Of a DNA stretch of 34,138 nt, positions 1-8,867 are shown in pieces. The position numbers and the translations under genes are program-made. The notes below the pieces were generated by a model. It made no database searches. It worked only from the letters and a program-made list of their open reading frames with translations, and was not told where the DNA came from. Each line of letters begins with the position of its first letter. The stretch's first letter is position 1. The stretch covers positions 1-34,138 of the forward strand of contig JAFWOB010000073.1 of assembly GCA_017510065.1 (NCBI GenBank), written 5' to 3'. The DNA comes from Parasporobacterium sp. GTDB lineage: Bacteria; Bacillota; Clostridia; Lachnospirales; Lachnospiraceae.

Positions 1-199
1 TAATTTCATTTTGTTTTCATTTCTCCTTACTGCTGATTCTTTTTTTCTCCCCGGAAGCAGATCCTGTCTTCCGGCACAAGATATATCAAATTTGAAATAT
101 TATATCACAGTCTGAAATACAGCTTCAAGATGCGGCAGATGCAGTTGAAAGTTTTTGAAAAGCCACCACTTTACCATTGTTTTATGATAGAATATCGAC
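1..199. other. Left-edge intergenic region with inverted repeat
   Basis: No complete gene is visible. A 7-bp inverted repeat (CCGGAAG at 51-57, CTTCCGG at 68-74, 10-nt loop) lies here; a T-run precedes it on the + strand, so it does not have the layout of a terminator on either strand. A minus-strand ATG at 7-9, with AGGAG 13 nt upstream, could start a gene running off the left edge, but the spacing is poor and only two codons are visible. A -10-like TATGAT lies at 183-188, just before the helicase start, without a matching -35 at normal spacing. Confidence 0.4.
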
Positions 200-2416
200 A
201 TGTCAGAAACAATCACTAACATAAACAAACTTATAGACAGGCTGAATGCCCTGTTCCGTGAATATATGAAGCTGCAGCCTGTACTGGATGCAGAGAAAGA
301 TCTCTCTTTTCAGGATCCCGAAAAAAATCCTTCAGAGGATAAAAGCAGGAAGATCAAAGAAGAGGCTCTTTTATGCTGCAGAGAACTGGCAGGTTCTCTG
401 GATCTGAAACGTACTTTCGAGCAGAATCGTTCTTCCATTGAAGAGCAGATCATAAAGAAAGTGGAACAGTTTTTTCAGACGCGGAAGTTCGGCGATACCC
501 GTAAGATCAGCCCGAAAAACCTGGAAAACTCACTTGAGCGCTTTACCGGGAAAGACGGAAACCTCAGTATGAACAGCCTGCGAAGGATCTGTTTTCCCTC
601 CAGAAGCGCTTATGAATATCTGCTCAGTTTCGTGAACAGCAAAACCGATCCCTTTTCTGCAAGGATCCTCTTCATCCTGAAGAAAGCCAAAGATCTTCTG
701 GAAATCAATGTACTCGGACAGCTTCGTCAGGATGTAGGAGGCAACCGTTATGCTGAAGTATATCTTCGGAATGTTCGTCAGCAGTTTCCTCAGTCCAGGA
801 TCACAGAACTGATTTCTGTCAATCCCCACTATTCTTCCATGTTCAGAGAACTTCTCAATACAAAGCAGCGGAGTTCCCGGATCACAAAAGGACTTGTGGA
901 GGCGATACCGGAAACCTATCCTGATCTGTTTCCTTTGGCCAGACAGATGCAGCGGCATTTTATCCTTCATATAGGCCCTACAAACAGCGGCAAGAGCTAT
1001 GAAGCGCTGGAAGCTCTGAAAGAAGCGGATACCGGTGTTTATCTGGCACCTCTCCGGCTTCTTGCTTACGAAAAATACGAAGAATTAAATGAAGCCGGTG
1101 TGTTCTGTTCTCTTAAAACAGGAGAAGAAGAGATCCTTGTTCCCGGTGCATCGATCCGCTCTTCCACTATTGAAGTCCTTGACTTTTCCAAAACATACGA
1201 TGTCGCAGTGATTGATGAAGCGCAGATGGTATCCGATTCCCAGAGAGGAAATGCATGGACCATGGCTCTTTTAGGTGTCCAGGCTGATATCATACATGTC
1301 TGTCTCGCGCCGGAGGCGGAAACCGTGCTGCTCCAGATCATACGTGCCTGTGACGACACTTACGAGATCGTCCGGCATGAAAGACTTGTGCCGCTGATCA
1401 CCCGGGAATACGGGAAACCGGTTTTTCCAAGACACGCACAGCAGGGAGATGCCTTTATCGTATTTTCCAGGCGTGATGTACATGCAGCCGCTTCCGAACT
1501 GCAGCGCTATGGTCATAAATGCAGCGTGATCTATGGAAATCTTCCCTATGATGTACGACGCGGTGAAGTAAAACGTTATACCGGCGGGGAAACGGATGTG
1601 GTTGTTGCTACCGATGCAATCGGTATGGGGCTGAATCTTCCGATCAAAAGGATCGTATTTCTGGAAATGGAAAAATTTGACGGAACAGAAGATCGTCAGC
1701 TGTTTCCTACCGAGATCAGACAGATTGCCGGAAGAGCCGGCAGATTTGGTATTTTTTCAGAAGGTATCGTAACATCGGACACCGACTTTTCTTATATGGA
1801 AGCTGCAGTCCATGAGACTCCCCCTCAGATACGAAAAGCCCGGATCGGGTTCCCGTATTCCCTGATCGGGATCGAAGGGTTTGTCTCCGAACTGATGGAC
1901 CGTTGGAGCCATATACGTCCAAAACCCGGGTTTGAAGTCGCCGATATGTCCAGAGAAATCGAACTGGCCAGGATCCTGGAGCGTGAAACCGCAGATAAAG
2001 ATCTGGTTTACCGATTTGTCATGTTTCCATTTGATGAGAAAAACGAAGTTCTGAAAACGGTCTGGTACGATCTGTTCCAGGCGCAGTTAAAGGGAAGAGA
2101 TGATTATATGAAATGGCTTCCCCCTGCGCCTTCCCGGAAATCGGAAAACCTTAAGGAGCTTGAAGAGGAATTCAAGATCTGTGACATGCTGTATCATTAC
2201 GCAGATACGTTCACAGAACGCTCTGATGTGCCGGAGATCCTGCTGAGAAAATCCCAGATCTCTTCTGCCATCATGCAGGTCCTTTCCCGTGAGAAACTGG
2301 AGACAAGGACCTGCAAATACTGCGGAAAAGCACTTCCCTTCCATTATCCCCACGGGATATGTAAAGAATGTTTTTCCATAAAACAACACGGCAGGAAACA
2401 TCACAGGCACTATTAA
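200..2416 (+). CDS. Suv3-like superfamily 2 RNA helicase
   Basis: Probable ATP-dependent RNA helicase of the Suv3 type (Ski2-like SF2), acting in cytoplasmic RNA turnover. The 738-aa protein has a charged N-terminal region of about 250 residues with no motif I recognise. The helicase core follows: Walker A GPTNSGKS at 259-266, DEAQ box at 339-342, and QIAGRAGRFG (motif VI) near residue 505. Four cysteines near the C-terminus (C705, C708, C721, C724) form a CX2C-X12-CX2C zinc-ribbon-like tail, followed by a His/Arg-rich end. No Shine-Dalgarno sequence is seen before the ATG; TATGAT sits 11 nt upstream, so a very short or absent leader is possible. The gene converges on the long minus-strand block, and the two stop codons overlap. 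Family call is firm; the RNA substrate is unknown. Confidence 0.85.
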   Translation: MSETITNINKLIDRLNALFREYMKLQPVLDAEKDLSFQDPEKNPSEDKSRKIKEEALLCCRELAGSLDLKRTFEQNRSSIEEQIIKKVEQFFQTRKFGDTRKISPKNLENSLERFTGKDGNLSMNSLRRICFPSRSAYEYLLSFVNSKTDPFSARILFILKKAKDLLEINVLGQLRQDVGGNRYAEVYLRNVRQQFPQSRITELISVNPHYSSMFRELLNTKQRSSRITKGLVEAIPETYPDLFPLARQMQRHFILHIGPTNSGKSYEALEALKEADTGVYLAPLRLLAYEKYEELNEAGVFCSLKTGEEEILVPGASIRSSTIEVLDFSKTYDVAVIDEAQMVSDSQRGNAWTMALLGVQADIIHVCLAPEAETVLLQIIRACDDTYEIVRHERLVPLITREYGKPVFPRHAQQGDAFIVFSRRDVHAAASELQRYGHKCSVIYGNLPYDVRRGEVKRYTGGETDVVVATDAIGMGLNLPIKRIVFLEMEKFDGTEDRQLFPTEIRQIAGRAGRFGIFSEGIVTSDTDFSYMEAAVHETPPQIRKARIGFPYSLIGIEGFVSELMDRWSHIRPKPGFEVADMSREIELARILERETADKDLVYRFVMFPFDEKNEVLKTVWYDLFQAQLKGRDDYMKWLPPAPSRKSENLKELEEEFKICDMLYHYADTFTERSDVPEILLRKSQISSAIMQVLSREKLETRTCKYCGKALPFHYPHGICKECFSIKQHGRKHHRHY

Positions 2417-3285
2417 GGATCACAGATCCCGCAAGGCACATAGCCCATCTCAATCGCTTCTTCCCTTGTGCCGTTAAATTCAGCTTTGTTCTTGTACCAC
2501 ATGTCGGAAACACTGTCGCATGATGGTCTGTGAAACTTCATGCTGTTTGTATTCAGGATATAGGTGATCGTCTGTGCTTCCTCCGTCTCTCTTTCCATAT
2601 CCTGAACCTGATGTTCCAGATCATTTATTACAACGGAGTCATCCGGCCATGTCTCCCCGGAAGCATAATCGATCCAGATCCCAGGCTGCACATTATAAAC
2701 CAGTACATTAAAACAGATCCCTTCTCCCAGGTCTTCTACGGAGTAGCCTTCCATCCGAACTGCAGTGGCAACCAGATTATCCCCTTCATAAATTGGCGTT
2801 ACTCTGTAAAGAACATGGTTTCCGGTTCTTAATATATAAAGAGCGACCAGTTCTTCATAAGGCACCATTCCGTTTACGTTCAGACAATGGGTACCGGTGA
2901 TGATATTATTGACGGAATTGTTTCCGGTAAGACGATAGGCGATCAGATGGCAGCGGTTATAGACATATCCATATTCCACCTGCTCATACCAGGCATTGTG
3001 GAACCCGGATGGAGTGATCTCTTCCAATGGTTCCCGTTCCGTCTGTGGGAAACTCTCAGGTCCGATACATGCCATGGCAGCACCGGCTCTACCTTGTTCA
3101 TCAAGATCGCTGTATTTTTCATAGGCTTCAGAAGACAGGTCTTTTACGGAAAAATCAGGATACTGATCTTCTTCCAAAAAAAGATCCCCTTGAAATGGGG
3201 GGATCTCTTCGAATGCTCCGACACTGCCGAAACATATGACGAACACTGCAGCAATGATAAGAAACAGAGTTTTTTTCATAATCAT
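2413..3285 (-). CDS. Secreted DNA/RNA non-specific endonuclease with Ada-like Cys tail
   Basis: Exported nuclease of the DNA/RNA non-specific (ββα-Me) family. A hydrophobic signal peptide follows MKKTLFL, with likely cleavage near VGA-FEE. The catalytic NRCH motif (DRGH equivalent) sits in YNRCHLIAYRLTGNN, followed by the conserved NIITGTHCLNVNGMVPYE stretch. The last 50 residues (YILNTN...FH.PSC...PCGICDP) form the small Cys/His metal-binding tail common in Firmicute secreted nucleases. The ATG at 3285 overlaps the SpoIIE-type gene stop as ATGA, with AAAGGA just upstream, so translational coupling is likely; an in-frame ATG two codons later (3279) is an alternative. It is the last gene of the long block. 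A role in extracellular DNA scavenging is inferred. The stop overlaps the helicase stop. Confidence 0.85.
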   Translation of the reverse strand: MIMKKTLFLIIAAVFVICFGSVGAFEEIPPFQGDLFLEEDQYPDFSVKDLSSEAYEKYSDLDEQGRAGAAMACIGPESFPQTEREPLEEITPSGFHNAWYEQVEYGYVYNRCHLIAYRLTGNNSVNNIITGTHCLNVNGMVPYEELVALYILRTGNHVLYRVTPIYEGDNLVATAVRMEGYSVEDLGEGICFNVLVYNVQPGIWIDYASGETWPDDSVVINDLEHQVQDMERETEEAQTITYILNTNSMKFHRPSCDSVSDMWYKNKAEFNGTREEAIEMGYVPCGICDP

Positions 3286-5054
3286 TTCTTTCCTTTGTAC
3301 TCCAGGCACAACATGGTAAGATCGTCGAATTGTTCCGCATCTTTAACAAATGTATCGACAGATCTTCGGACGTTTTCCAGAATCTTCCTGACAGATGCAT
3401 CGGGTTCCGCATTTAAAGCTTCCAGCATACGCTCCATCCCGAACATCTTCTCTTTGGAATCCGTTGCTTCCGGAACCCCGTCCGTATAGACGAACAGTTT
3501 TGAACCCGGTTTCAGACAGAGTTCATATTCCATATATCTGGAATCTTCATACCCTCCTATGACAAGTCCATGTTTGTCTTTTACTACTTCAAAGTCCTGT
3601 CCGGGATTTTTCAGAACAGGATATTCGTGTCCTGCATTGGCGGCTGTCAGTTTGCCGGTAGAGATCTGAAGAATACCGACCCATACTGTTACAAACATGC
3701 CATTCTGATTATTCGCGCAGACCGACTCGTTGGTGGTGGACAGGATCTGGGCAGCGGTCTTTCCAAGCATAGCGCAGTTCTGAACGATGATCTTGGTTGC
3801 CATCATCAACAGGGCCGCCGGTACTCCTTTGCCGGAAACATCCGCAATGACGATTCCCAGATGATCTTCATCGATCAGGAAGTAGTCATAGAAATCCCCG
3901 CCCACTTCTTTCGCCGGATCCATATCGGCAAAAATATCAAATTCAGGCCTGTCAGGAAATGGCGGGAATGTATGAGGCATCATATTGGACTGGATATTTC
4001 TGGCCGTTTCCAGTTCCGTCCCGATCCGCTCTTTTTCTGCAGATATCTTTTCGATCCTGTCAACATAATCGTCGATTTCCAGGGTAAGGTCTTTTACATC
4101 ATCTGATAGCTGTCCGATCTCATTTCGAAGCGTGACCATGCTGAGATCACGGATGACAGCCTCACTGTTTTTCGTTTCCTTATACAGACGGATGCTTTCC
4201 TGGACATTCTTCAAAGGCCTTATGACAACAAAGTAGATTAAAAGCAGGAAGATCACAGAAAGAAGGATCTGGAACGCGGAAGCAAAAACAGCGCCTTCCC
4301 AGGTCTGTGCATAAACACTTTTGTTTAAAGCAGAAAGATCATAGGTGAGACCAAGAAACAGATCCTTTTCATCCATCGATGAAAGATATGCGTAATAATC
4401 CACATAATCTCCTGCATCTGCCAGATGAGCCTCATGCTGTTTTGCTCCGCGCATGGCTTCCTGCTGGCTTTCAGAGGTATCAACTGTAACACCCAGTGTA
4501 TATACTTCTTCGTAATTGGTCCCGCGTACGGAATCTTCATCAGCGGCGCTGAAAAGGAAGTACTGTGTCTTACAGGTTTCATCGGAAACGACACAGAACA
4601 GAAAATCTACATGGTAACTTTGTTTGATCTGGTCGATCCTTGTGATCAGCCAGGAATAGGCGATCTCAGCATATAGCTTCTGATCCTCTGCAGACATAGA
4701 CAGGATCTTATCGGTATCTGCATATCTGATCTGGAGATCCGGTACATGCGATATCAGCAGCCGGCATTTTTCTTCTGTCCTGGTGCCTCTTTCAAATGGA
4801 ACGTCATATTCGATATCCAGTTCTTCCGAATGATCATACCAGTATTTAAGAAGCCACTCGTTTGCAGGAAATTCTTCAACGCTCTTTTTAACTTCTTCCG
4901 CAATCTGCCCCGTAAAGTATTCAGTCGATGCAGCGACTCTGTGGCGCGTACGCAGATACAGAAAAATGTCAGTAAAAAAACCTGTCAGCAATACACACAC
5001 AGCTGACAGGATCACAACCTCTATGATAAGACTGATCTTTTTTCGTTCTTTCAT
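3282..5054 (-). CDS. Membrane-bound SpoIIE/RsbU-type PP2C phosphatase
   Basis: Serine phosphatase expected to dephosphorylate the STAS-domain antagonist of a partner-switching system. Architecture (590 aa): N-terminal membrane helix (about 8-30), an extracytoplasmic sensor region of about 220 residues, a second membrane helix (about 258-280), a HAMP/coiled-coil linker, then the SpoIIE catalytic domain from about residue 355. PP2C metal-binding motifs are visible: GGDFYDYF, ADVSGKGVPAALLM, FVYTDGVPEA and a terminal QFDDLTML. It follows the RsbW-like kinase gene by 31 nt and the STAS gene precedes that, so all three partner-switching parts are adjacent. The signal it senses cannot be read from sequence. 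No sigma factor gene lies nearby, so the final target is unknown. Confidence 0.9.
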   Translation of the reverse strand: MKERKKISLIIEVVILSAVCVLLTGFFTDIFLYLRTRHRVAASTEYFTGQIAEEVKKSVEEFPANEWLLKYWYDHSEELDIEYDVPFERGTRTEEKCRLLISHVPDLQIRYADTDKILSMSAEDQKLYAEIAYSWLITRIDQIKQSYHVDFLFCVVSDETCKTQYFLFSAADEDSVRGTNYEEVYTLGVTVDTSESQQEAMRGAKQHEAHLADAGDYVDYYAYLSSMDEKDLFLGLTYDLSALNKSVYAQTWEGAVFASAFQILLSVIFLLLIYFVVIRPLKNVQESIRLYKETKNSEAVIRDLSMVTLRNEIGQLSDDVKDLTLEIDDYVDRIEKISAEKERIGTELETARNIQSNMMPHTFPPFPDRPEFDIFADMDPAKEVGGDFYDYFLIDEDHLGIVIADVSGKGVPAALLMMATKIIVQNCAMLGKTAAQILSTTNESVCANNQNGMFVTVWVGILQISTGKLTAANAGHEYPVLKNPGQDFEVVKDKHGLVIGGYEDSRYMEYELCLKPGSKLFVYTDGVPEATDSKEKMFGMERMLEALNAEPDASVRKILENVRRSVDTFVKDAEQFDDLTMLCLEYKGKK

Positions 5055-5085
5055 CCTTCCGATCCCTGTTATGATGACAAGATGT

Positions 5086-5517
5086 TCAATCCAGTACTTT
5101 ACAGATAGTTAATTTGTTCAGATGATCCCTGTATTCATAAAAGACCTGATCCATACTCTTTTTTACCATATAGACGCCAAGTCCGCCGATCGCTCTTTTT
5201 TCTGCCGGCAGCGAGATATCCGGATCTTCATTTTCCAGCGGATCAAAAGGAATCCCCGCATCGGAGAATGTGATACGGACATAGTCTTTTCCGGATTCAT
5301 TTTTATCAAAACTGACGTCTATCTGAGCATTCCCGGGCTCTTCCGAATATGCATAGCTTGCGATGTTCACAAATATCTCTTCCACAGCCACATCGATAAG
5401 CATCTGCGTTTTCATCGAACAGCCGAAATCTTCCAAAAACCGGTCGATAAAGCACTGCACCTCAGGAAGACAATCAAGACTTGCTTTAACAGTCAGTTGG
5501 CTGGTCTGTTTTTCCAT
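5086..5517 (-). CDS. RsbW-like anti-sigma factor / serine kinase (HATPase)
   Basis: A 143-aa GHKL ATPase-fold protein of the RsbW/SpoIIAB type, which would phosphorylate the neighbouring STAS protein and bind a sigma factor or other partner. The N-box is seen as DVAVEEIFVNIASYAYSE, the G1 box as FSDAGIPFDPL, and the G2 box as GGLGVYMVKKSMDQV. Length is normal for the family. It lies 12 nt after the STAS gene and 31 nt before the phosphatase gene, the usual partner-switch trio. The absence of a linked sigma factor leaves its target open; some family members regulate diguanylate cyclases or other enzymes instead. Confidence 0.9.
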   Translation of the reverse strand: MEKQTSQLTVKASLDCLPEVQCFIDRFLEDFGCSMKTQMLIDVAVEEIFVNIASYAYSEEPGNAQIDVSFDKNESGKDYVRITFSDAGIPFDPLENEDPDISLPAEKRAIGGLGVYMVKKSMDQVFYEYRDHLNKLTICKVLD

Positions 5518-5529
5518 ACTGTCTGCCGT

Positions 5530-5832
5530 TTAGTCCCGTTCTATCGTAAGGATATCTGTAAAACCGGTCACCTCGAAGATCTCATAGATCGGCTCCTGCG
5601 GATTCCGCACCGTCATTTTTCCCTGCCGATTCATGATCTTCTGGGTGGCCAGAAGAACACGCAGTCCGGCACTGGAGATATAATCCAGGTCTTTCAGGTC
5701 GAATACAAGGTCCGTGATCGGGACGATATCCTGTTTCAGTTCTTTTTCCAATTCAGGAGCTGTATTGGTATCGAGTCTCCCTTCCAGCTGATAGACAAGC
5801 GATGAGCCGTTAAGTTCTTTCCTGATCGTCAT
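5530..5832 (-). CDS. STAS-domain anti-sigma factor antagonist
   Basis: A 100-aa single STAS domain of the RsbV/SpoIIAA type. The phosphorylation-site region reads LDYISSAGLRVLL, with the usual serine before AGLR. When dephosphorylated by the SpoIIE-type phosphatase it should bind the RsbW-like kinase and free that kinase's partner. GGAGG precedes the ATG at good spacing. The 44-nt gap upstream is one of the two largest in the block, so an internal promoter for the partner-switch genes is possible, although I see no clear -35/-10 pair in it. Confidence 0.92.
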   Translation of the reverse strand: MTIRKELNGSSLVYQLEGRLDTNTAPELEKELKQDIVPITDLVFDLKDLDYISSAGLRVLLATQKIMNRQGKMTVRNPQEPIYEIFEVTGFTDILTIERD

Positions 5833-5876
5833 AATAACCTCCTGGTCTGTTAGAGATCTTTTTTGTTATTGTAATC

Positions 5877-6755
5877 TTAAATAAAAATATTTACAACTCC
5901 TATTATCAGTCCGAGAAGACCTCCCAGATAAACAAGATAATTCATTTCTCTTTTGATGGAGTTGTTCACATGTCGTTCGATATCGCCGGGATCAAGTTCC
6001 ATGATCTTGTTATAGATAAACTGTTTCATATGAAATCCTTCCGCGATAGCAGATTTGGCACCGGACATGAATGTACGGTATCCTTTTTTGATCAGCTCCT
6101 TTATCACATCCTGCTCCAGTCCGATCAGTTCCACAGCCTCTTCGGGATGGAGTTCTTTCAGCTGCTCTTCCAGATCGTTCAGGATCGGCCAGATCAGCTC
6201 CAGGTCGTGGTTCATCAGATAATCTGTCAGCTTCTCTCCTGCATATCCTGCAATCTTTACGATCAGATCTTCATTCAGCAGAATCGATGACAAAAGTTCT
6301 CCGGCAATCTGTGACTGCAGGATCTTTCTGACTTCTTCTTCCAGGATCTTCGAAATATCCGCGGAAAGCACCGTGGTATGAATCTTAAGGTAAAGCACTT
6401 TTTTCAGGTTCATCATGGATTCTTCATCCACGATTTCCTGAATCTTACCCGCATCAATCTGGGTGAGTCTCTTGTAGATTCCTTCCGCAAAACGGTCCGC
6501 CATCTCATCCGACATAAAGATGCCTTCTATATCATCATTTGTAAAAAAATTCTTGTATACCGTATCAGAAAGAGAATCTGCCAGCTTTTCCTGATGCCTC
6601 GGAATAATACCGGGTGTCAGCGGCAAAGTAAAATTACCGATCTTTACCGGTTTTAACGGACGGAACAGCATTTTGATCGCCAGATAATTCGTTAAGGCTC
6701 CGATCACTGCACCGATCACCGGTCCTGATACATAATGCAAAACATCTGTAATCAT
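5877..6755 (-). CDS. DUF445 family membrane protein
   Basis: Conserved 292-aa protein of the DUF445 (YheB/YtwP-like) family. The diagnostic N-terminus is present: a glycine-rich membrane helix (about 8-28) leading into LTNYLAIKMLFRP and TPGIIPRHQEKLA. A long amphipathic helical middle follows, and a second hydrophobic helix closes the C-terminus (YLVYLGGLLGLIIGVVNIFI). Function is unknown in the family; membrane or envelope association is the only common theme. It starts 3 nt after the radical SAM stop, so it is co-transcribed with the prenyltransferase group. Confidence 0.88.
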   Translation of the reverse strand: MITDVLHYVSGPVIGAVIGALTNYLAIKMLFRPLKPVKIGNFTLPLTPGIIPRHQEKLADSLSDTVYKNFFTNDDIEGIFMSDEMADRFAEGIYKRLTQIDAGKIQEIVDEESMMNLKKVLYLKIHTTVLSADISKILEEEVRKILQSQIAGELLSSILLNEDLIVKIAGYAGEKLTDYLMNHDLELIWPILNDLEEQLKELHPEEAVELIGLEQDVIKELIKKGYRTFMSGAKSAIAEGFHMKQFIYNKIMELDPGDIERHVNNSIKREMNYLVYLGGLLGLIIGVVNIFI

Positions 6756-6758
6756 ATC

Positions 6759-7754
6759 CTACAACCTCAAATTCATCCCTGCCAGCAGTGTATCCGGCTT
6801 CAAATGCATTACAGCATGCATTTCACCGGCCATACAGAACCCGCAGTCATCGCAGATCTGAAGAGTTTCTCCCGGACAGGTCTTTAGACGTGTCCCGTCT
6901 GTAATAATAAAATTACTGATCCAGCAGTACTTTTTAAAGCCTCTCTTTTTCATGATCTTAAGACCGCTGACACTGTTCTGGATGGGATAACCCTGTTTTT
7001 TCAGGGAGATCACTTCATCGATGACTTCCCCTCGTGCCGCATCATCCAGCATCAAATCCTCTGTTCCAGGATAAGGTGTATGAAAGTTTACGGCAATACT
7101 CTCGATGGCCGGATTTCGTCTGACATATTCCAGGGTATCCCTGACAGAAGACCGGTTCAACCGGTTTATGGCAATATTTGCTCCCAGCGAGCAAGCTTTC
7201 TTTCCCTTCTGCTTCTTTTCTTTCTGTTTCTGCGCAAACAAGGCCGCATTCTGATCAAGGCGGTCAAAGGCCCCTTTTCCTCTGATCCTGTCATGGAATT
7301 CCTTGTAACCATCCAGACTCATCCAGATCAGGTCCGCATTGACCCAGGAAAAATCTTTTTGGGCATTGGTCGTCACTGTACAGGAGAAAAATCCGATTTT
7401 TTTAGCCAGAAAGATCAGATCATTGATCGTAAGGATTCCTGTTCCGTCCCGATCTTTCAATCCGTCAATCCCGGAAGAAGGCGTTCCCTGACAGATCCTC
7501 TGGCGCCATAAGGTTGGCTCACCGCCTTCAAAATCCACAAACCGGCTGCCAAGGTGATAAGAGTACCTCAATTCTTCCTCAATCTGTTCGTAGGATTTCT
7601 GCGTCGTACAGGCATGTCCCATTTCAAAACAATGCCGGCATTTTAAATTACAGTAATCTGTAATAAACAGCACCGTCTGCAGCGGAGCATGCTTACGGAA
7701 GATCACATTTTTCAGAAACCATACCGGAAGGTACAGCATATGGGAAACCTTCAT
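6759..7754 (-). CDS. Radical SAM protein with Cys-rich C-terminal extension
   Basis: A 331-aa radical S-adenosylmethionine enzyme. The cluster-binding motif CNLKCRHC uses C35, C39 and C42. FEGGEPTLW is the GGE motif for SAM, and a WMSLDG strand follows. The C-terminal region has further cysteines (C277, C293, C301, C304, C307), resembling a SPASM or twitch auxiliary-cluster domain. The first 30 residues are hydrophobic and basic (LYLPVWFLKNVIFRK), which might dock the enzyme at the membrane. It lies 45 nt after the UbiA prenyltransferase gene and 3 nt before DUF445. A tailoring step on the prenylated product is attractive from context, but the substrate cannot be read from sequence; peptide modification is the usual role of SPASM enzymes. 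Confidence 0.8.
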   Translation of the reverse strand: MKVSHMLYLPVWFLKNVIFRKHAPLQTVLFITDYCNLKCRHCFEMGHACTTQKSYEQIEEELRYSYHLGSRFVDFEGGEPTLWRQRICQGTPSSGIDGLKDRDGTGILTINDLIFLAKKIGFFSCTVTTNAQKDFSWVNADLIWMSLDGYKEFHDRIRGKGAFDRLDQNAALFAQKQKEKKQKGKKACSLGANIAINRLNRSSVRDTLEYVRRNPAIESIAVNFHTPYPGTEDLMLDDAARGEVIDEVISLKKQGYPIQNSVSGLKIMKKRGFKKYCWISNFIITDGTRLKTCPGETLQICDDCGFCMAGEMHAVMHLKPDTLLAGMNLRL

Positions 7755-7799
7755 CTATATTCTTTCCTCTGTTATCAGTAACATCTTTAACAGTCAGCA

Positions 7800-8867
7800 T
7801 TAATCAATCAGCTGCAGGCACGCGGCAATGATGCACAGCAGGCTGAAGATCATATTGATCCTCTGGGCCAGAAGCCACCTGAGCATGAACCAGTCGATCC
7901 CGGCTTTCTTGATCTGATCCCAGTGCTGAAACGGACCGTACCATTTCTTTTTCGGAGGCACATATCCAGGATTCCGGCGGAATTGTCCCATGGACATAAA
8001 CAGATCTGCCGACCAGGGAAGTGTCAGGAAAACCAGAAAATACCAATTAGACAATGTACCCGCAAGAACTGCATACGCCACAAGAAGATAAGGCAGAAAC
8101 AAGATGGCGGCAAGAGTAAGATATTGCCTTTGTATGCCTGATTCCAGTTCTTTTTCTGTCGGTTCACGAGTGCTCTTTTTCTCCGGATACGGGATCGTCG
8201 CATGACATCCCACGAGCCAGGCTAATGTCCTCTTCCCTGCTTTTGTATCTGCTGCATAATCCATAATGGAATGCACGTACAAGATCGCAACGACTAAAAG
8301 ACCCATGGCGATGGAGACCAGAACCTGCGAACTATGCAGTTCTCCTGCTGCCGCGTAAGACATGCCGATAAAGATTCCAGGACCGAAGATACTTCCAATG
8401 ATCAGTTCTCCCAGTCCATGATAACCCAGTTTCAGCGGGGGCGCTGAGTAAAACAGGCCAAGAAATGCCACGCCTGCCACAACCCACAAAACGCTGACTC
8501 CCCTGATCAGGACAACCGGAACACCGCAGAGACAGGCGGCTGCTCCGAAAAGAAGGCATGCCTTCAACCAGGTGGAAGGGGTAACGGTCCCGTCCTGAAG
8601 AGGCGGGCATTTGACCGTCATAGCACGAAATCCCATCCTGGTCAGGGCTGTTCTGTCTCCCTGTTCTGCATTTCGATAATCAAAATAATCATCAAATAAG
8701 TTAAAGCACAGATGAGCCAGTGCAATTCCGATTACAGACAAAAGTGCCAGATACCACCTGAAATCTTCATATTGAGCTGCCATAAAGACAGCAACAAGCG
8801 CCGGCATCATACTCTGAGGCAATGACACCGGCCTTGCATTCTTATACCAGAATTTCAGTTTCTCCAT
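7800..8867 (-). CDS. UbiA-family aromatic polyprenyltransferase (MenA-like)
   Basis: An integral membrane enzyme of 355 aa with about eight or nine hydrophobic segments, expected to join a polyprenyl diphosphate to an aromatic acceptor. The first Asp-rich motif is NLFDDYFDYRN (56-66), matching NDxxDxxxD-type sites with F/D variation; the second is around D203-D207 with AGKRTLA (209-215). The MenA-like elements (SAPPLKLGY, LGELIIG) favour a 1,4-dihydroxy-2-naphthoate-type acceptor, but no other men or mqn gene is in the window, so the acceptor may be imported or unusual. The start codon follows the 73-aa gene with no spacer. The polyprenyl diphosphate synthase in the same block could supply the side chain, as in the paired dmkA/dmkB genes of flavin-based extracellular electron transfer loci. 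Confidence 0.85.
   Translation of the reverse strand: MEKLKFWYKNARPVSLPQSMMPALVAVFMAAQYEDFRWYLALLSVIGIALAHLCFNLFDDYFDYRNAEQGDRTALTRMGFRAMTVKCPPLQDGTVTPSTWLKACLLFGAAACLCGVPVVLIRGVSVLWVVAGVAFLGLFYSAPPLKLGYHGLGELIIGSIFGPGIFIGMSYAAAGELHSSQVLVSIAMGLLVVAILYVHSIMDYAADTKAGKRTLAWLVGCHATIPYPEKKSTREPTEKELESGIQRQYLTLAAILFLPYLLVAYAVLAGTLSNWYFLVFLTLPWSADLFMSMGQFRRNPGYVPPKKKWYGPFQHWDQIKKAGIDWFMLRWLLAQRINMIFSLLCIIAACLQLID

Noticed and set aside
51-74. Intrinsic terminator from the CCGGAAG/CTTCCGG inverted repeat
   Set aside because: The T-run lies before the stem on the plus strand and becomes an A-run after it on the minus strand, so neither direction gives a stem followed by U-run.
7755-7799. Internal promoter or terminator in the 45-nt gap before the radical SAM gene
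   Set aside because: Only a loose CTGTTA/TAACAG inverted repeat with a 13-nt loop and no T-run or clear -35/-10 pair is present.
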